Shown: positions 5,400-6,201 of the stretch, piece after piece
Layout of the letters: every line of letters starts with the position of its first letter
Position numbering within the stretch: position 1 is the first letter of the stretch
Made by a program: the position numbers and the translations under genes
From: an uncultured bacterium
Lineage (GTDB): Bacteria; Eisenbacteria; RBG-16-71-46; CAIMUX01
NCBI GenBank assembly: GCA_946886185.1
Contig: CAMPIC010000190.1
Coordinates: forward strand, 1 to 6,201
DNA: 6,201 nucleotides
Direction: 5' to 3'
Notes under the pieces: model-generated
Databases searched by the model: none
What the model was told of the DNA's origin: nothing
Seen by the model: the letters and a program-made list of their open reading frames with translations, nothing else

Positions 5400-6201
5400 G
5401 TTCCACCGTCACCGTCGAAAGCGTGCGCACGCTGCCGCTGTGCGCTACTTCCGCGTACGAGAGCACCGGCACGTGCGGCAGCGCCCGCGCCACGAACGTC
5501 CGCAGATACGGGCGCAGGTAAGGCGAGCAGAGCAGGACCGGTTGCGGGGTCTGTCCCAGAGCACGCTGCACCGCATGCGAGATCGAATCGAGGAGGGGAC
5601 GCGCCTCGGCCGGCGGCACCACCAGGCGCGGCGTCCCTTCGGTGTCGTGAATTCTCTGCACCAGCTCCTGCTCGAGCGTCGGATCCAGCGAAACCACGCC
5701 GAGCTGGCCTCGCTCGTCGCGATAGTTCGAGGTGATGGCGCGGCCCAGCGCCTCGCGCACGCGCTCCACCAGGGTGTCCAGATCTTTCGTGATCGGCGCG
5801 TGATCGGCCAGCGTCTCGAGGATGGTGACCGAATCGCGGATCGGCACGCGCTCGTCGAGGAGACGCTGCAGCACCTTCTGCACCCCGCCGACCGTGAGCT
5901 GATTCGGGACCAGCTCTTCCACCACGACGGGCGCGGTCTGTTTGACCTGATCGAGGATGGCGCGCACCTCCTGGCGACCCAGGATCGCGCCGGCGTGCGC
6001 GCGAATCGTCTCGGCCAGATGCGTGGCCATGACCGCGGAGGGCTCGACCACCGTGTATCCCGACATTTCCGCGTCGCCCCGCTGCTCGGGCCGGATCCAG
6101 CTCGCTTTGAGCCCGAAGACCGGCTCGACCGTTTCGCGCCCTTCCAAGGGGAGCGCGTTGGGCCCTGGCGACATCGCCAACAACCCGCCCACGTCGACAT
6201 G
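5380..6201 (-). CDS. flhA: Flagellar type III export gate protein FlhA, C-terminal part (5' end outside window)
   Basis: FlhA is the largest export-gate subunit of the flagellar type III secretion system. Its N-terminal half lies in the inner membrane, and its C-terminal cytoplasmic domain forms a nonameric ring that docks chaperone-substrate complexes. Only 273 codons are visible, roughly the last 40% of a protein usually near 700 residues. Family motifs seen in order are EPVFGLKASWI, AEMSGYTVVEPSAVMATHL, LGRQEVRAILDQVK, VVEELVPNQLTVGGVQKVLQ, VPIRDSVTILETLADHAPITKD, and the terminal ALPHVPVLSYAEV. The frame is open to the right edge, so the GTG at 6190-6192 is an internal valine codon and not a start. 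No membrane segment is expected or seen in this part. The TGA stop lies inside the flhF start region (20-base overlap). The motif match is continuous and no frame break is visible. An InvA/SctV virulence paralogue is unlikely given the flhF, flhG and fliA neighbours. Confidence 0.97.
   Translation of the reverse strand, partial: HVDVGGLLAMSPGPNALPLEGRETVEPVFGLKASWIRPEQRGDAEMSGYTVVEPSAVMATHLAETIRAHAGAILGRQEVRAILDQVKQTAPVVVEELVPNQLTVGGVQKVLQRLLDERVPIRDSVTILETLADHAPITKDLDTLVERVREALGRAITSNYRDERGQLGVVSLDPTLEQELVQRIHDTEGTPRLVVPPAEARPLLDSISHAVQRALGQTPQPVLLCSPYLRPYLRTFVARALPHVPVLSYAEVAHSGSVRTLSTVTVEHAHQAI

Noticed and set aside
3957..5735. A 592-codon open frame on the plus strand opposite flhF and flhA
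   Set aside because: It lies antisense to two genes with clear family motifs, is Arg-rich and without recognisable domains, and is explained by GC-rich third codon positions of the true genes.
6190..6192. GTG as a start codon of the right-most gene
   Set aside because: The FlhA homology runs through it and the frame is open to the window edge, so it is an internal valine codon.

Overview
The window is a compact stretch of a flagellar gene cluster from a GC-rich bacterium. Every gene I can support lies on the minus strand, so transcription runs from the right edge to the left. The order in transcription direction is flhA (3' part) - flhF - flhG - small membrane protein - fliA/sigma-28 - small charged protein - large two-TM protein - start of another gene that leaves the window at position 1. 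Strongly GC-rich codon use also leaves long open frames on the plus strand, but these look like shadows. The FlhF/FlhG pair and a dedicated flagellar sigma factor point to a motile bacterium that controls the place and number of its flagella. I cannot fix the phylum from this window.

Right part (about 3070-6201): the C-terminal part of the export-gate protein FlhA, then the SRP-type GTPase FlhF, then the MinD-like ATPase FlhG. The three genes overlap by 20 and 8 bases, which suggests translational coupling. FlhG carries the DQAxxLR helix known to stimulate FlhF, so the two proteins probably work as a regulatory pair.

Middle (about 1890-3055): a 123-residue unrecognised protein with a two-helix membrane hairpin sits between flhG and fliA, where other bacteria such as Bacillus have chemotaxis genes. 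It is followed by a complete sigma-28 factor with a very strong ribosome binding site.

Left part (1-1850): a 78-residue charged protein of unknown role, then a 466-residue protein with two membrane segments, long low-complexity linkers and a short helical C-terminal motif resembling the C-termini of DUF2802 and SwrB-type proteins of flagellar/chemotaxis operons. After it, a 140-base gap holds an exact sigma-28 type -10 element (GCCGATAA) with a partly matching -35 at the right spacing. This element points at a new start codon at the left edge, so the product of fliA probably switches on the next transcription unit.

The likely novelty lies in the three unnamed proteins around fliA and in the sigma-28 promoter candidate. 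The rest is ordinary flagellar machinery.
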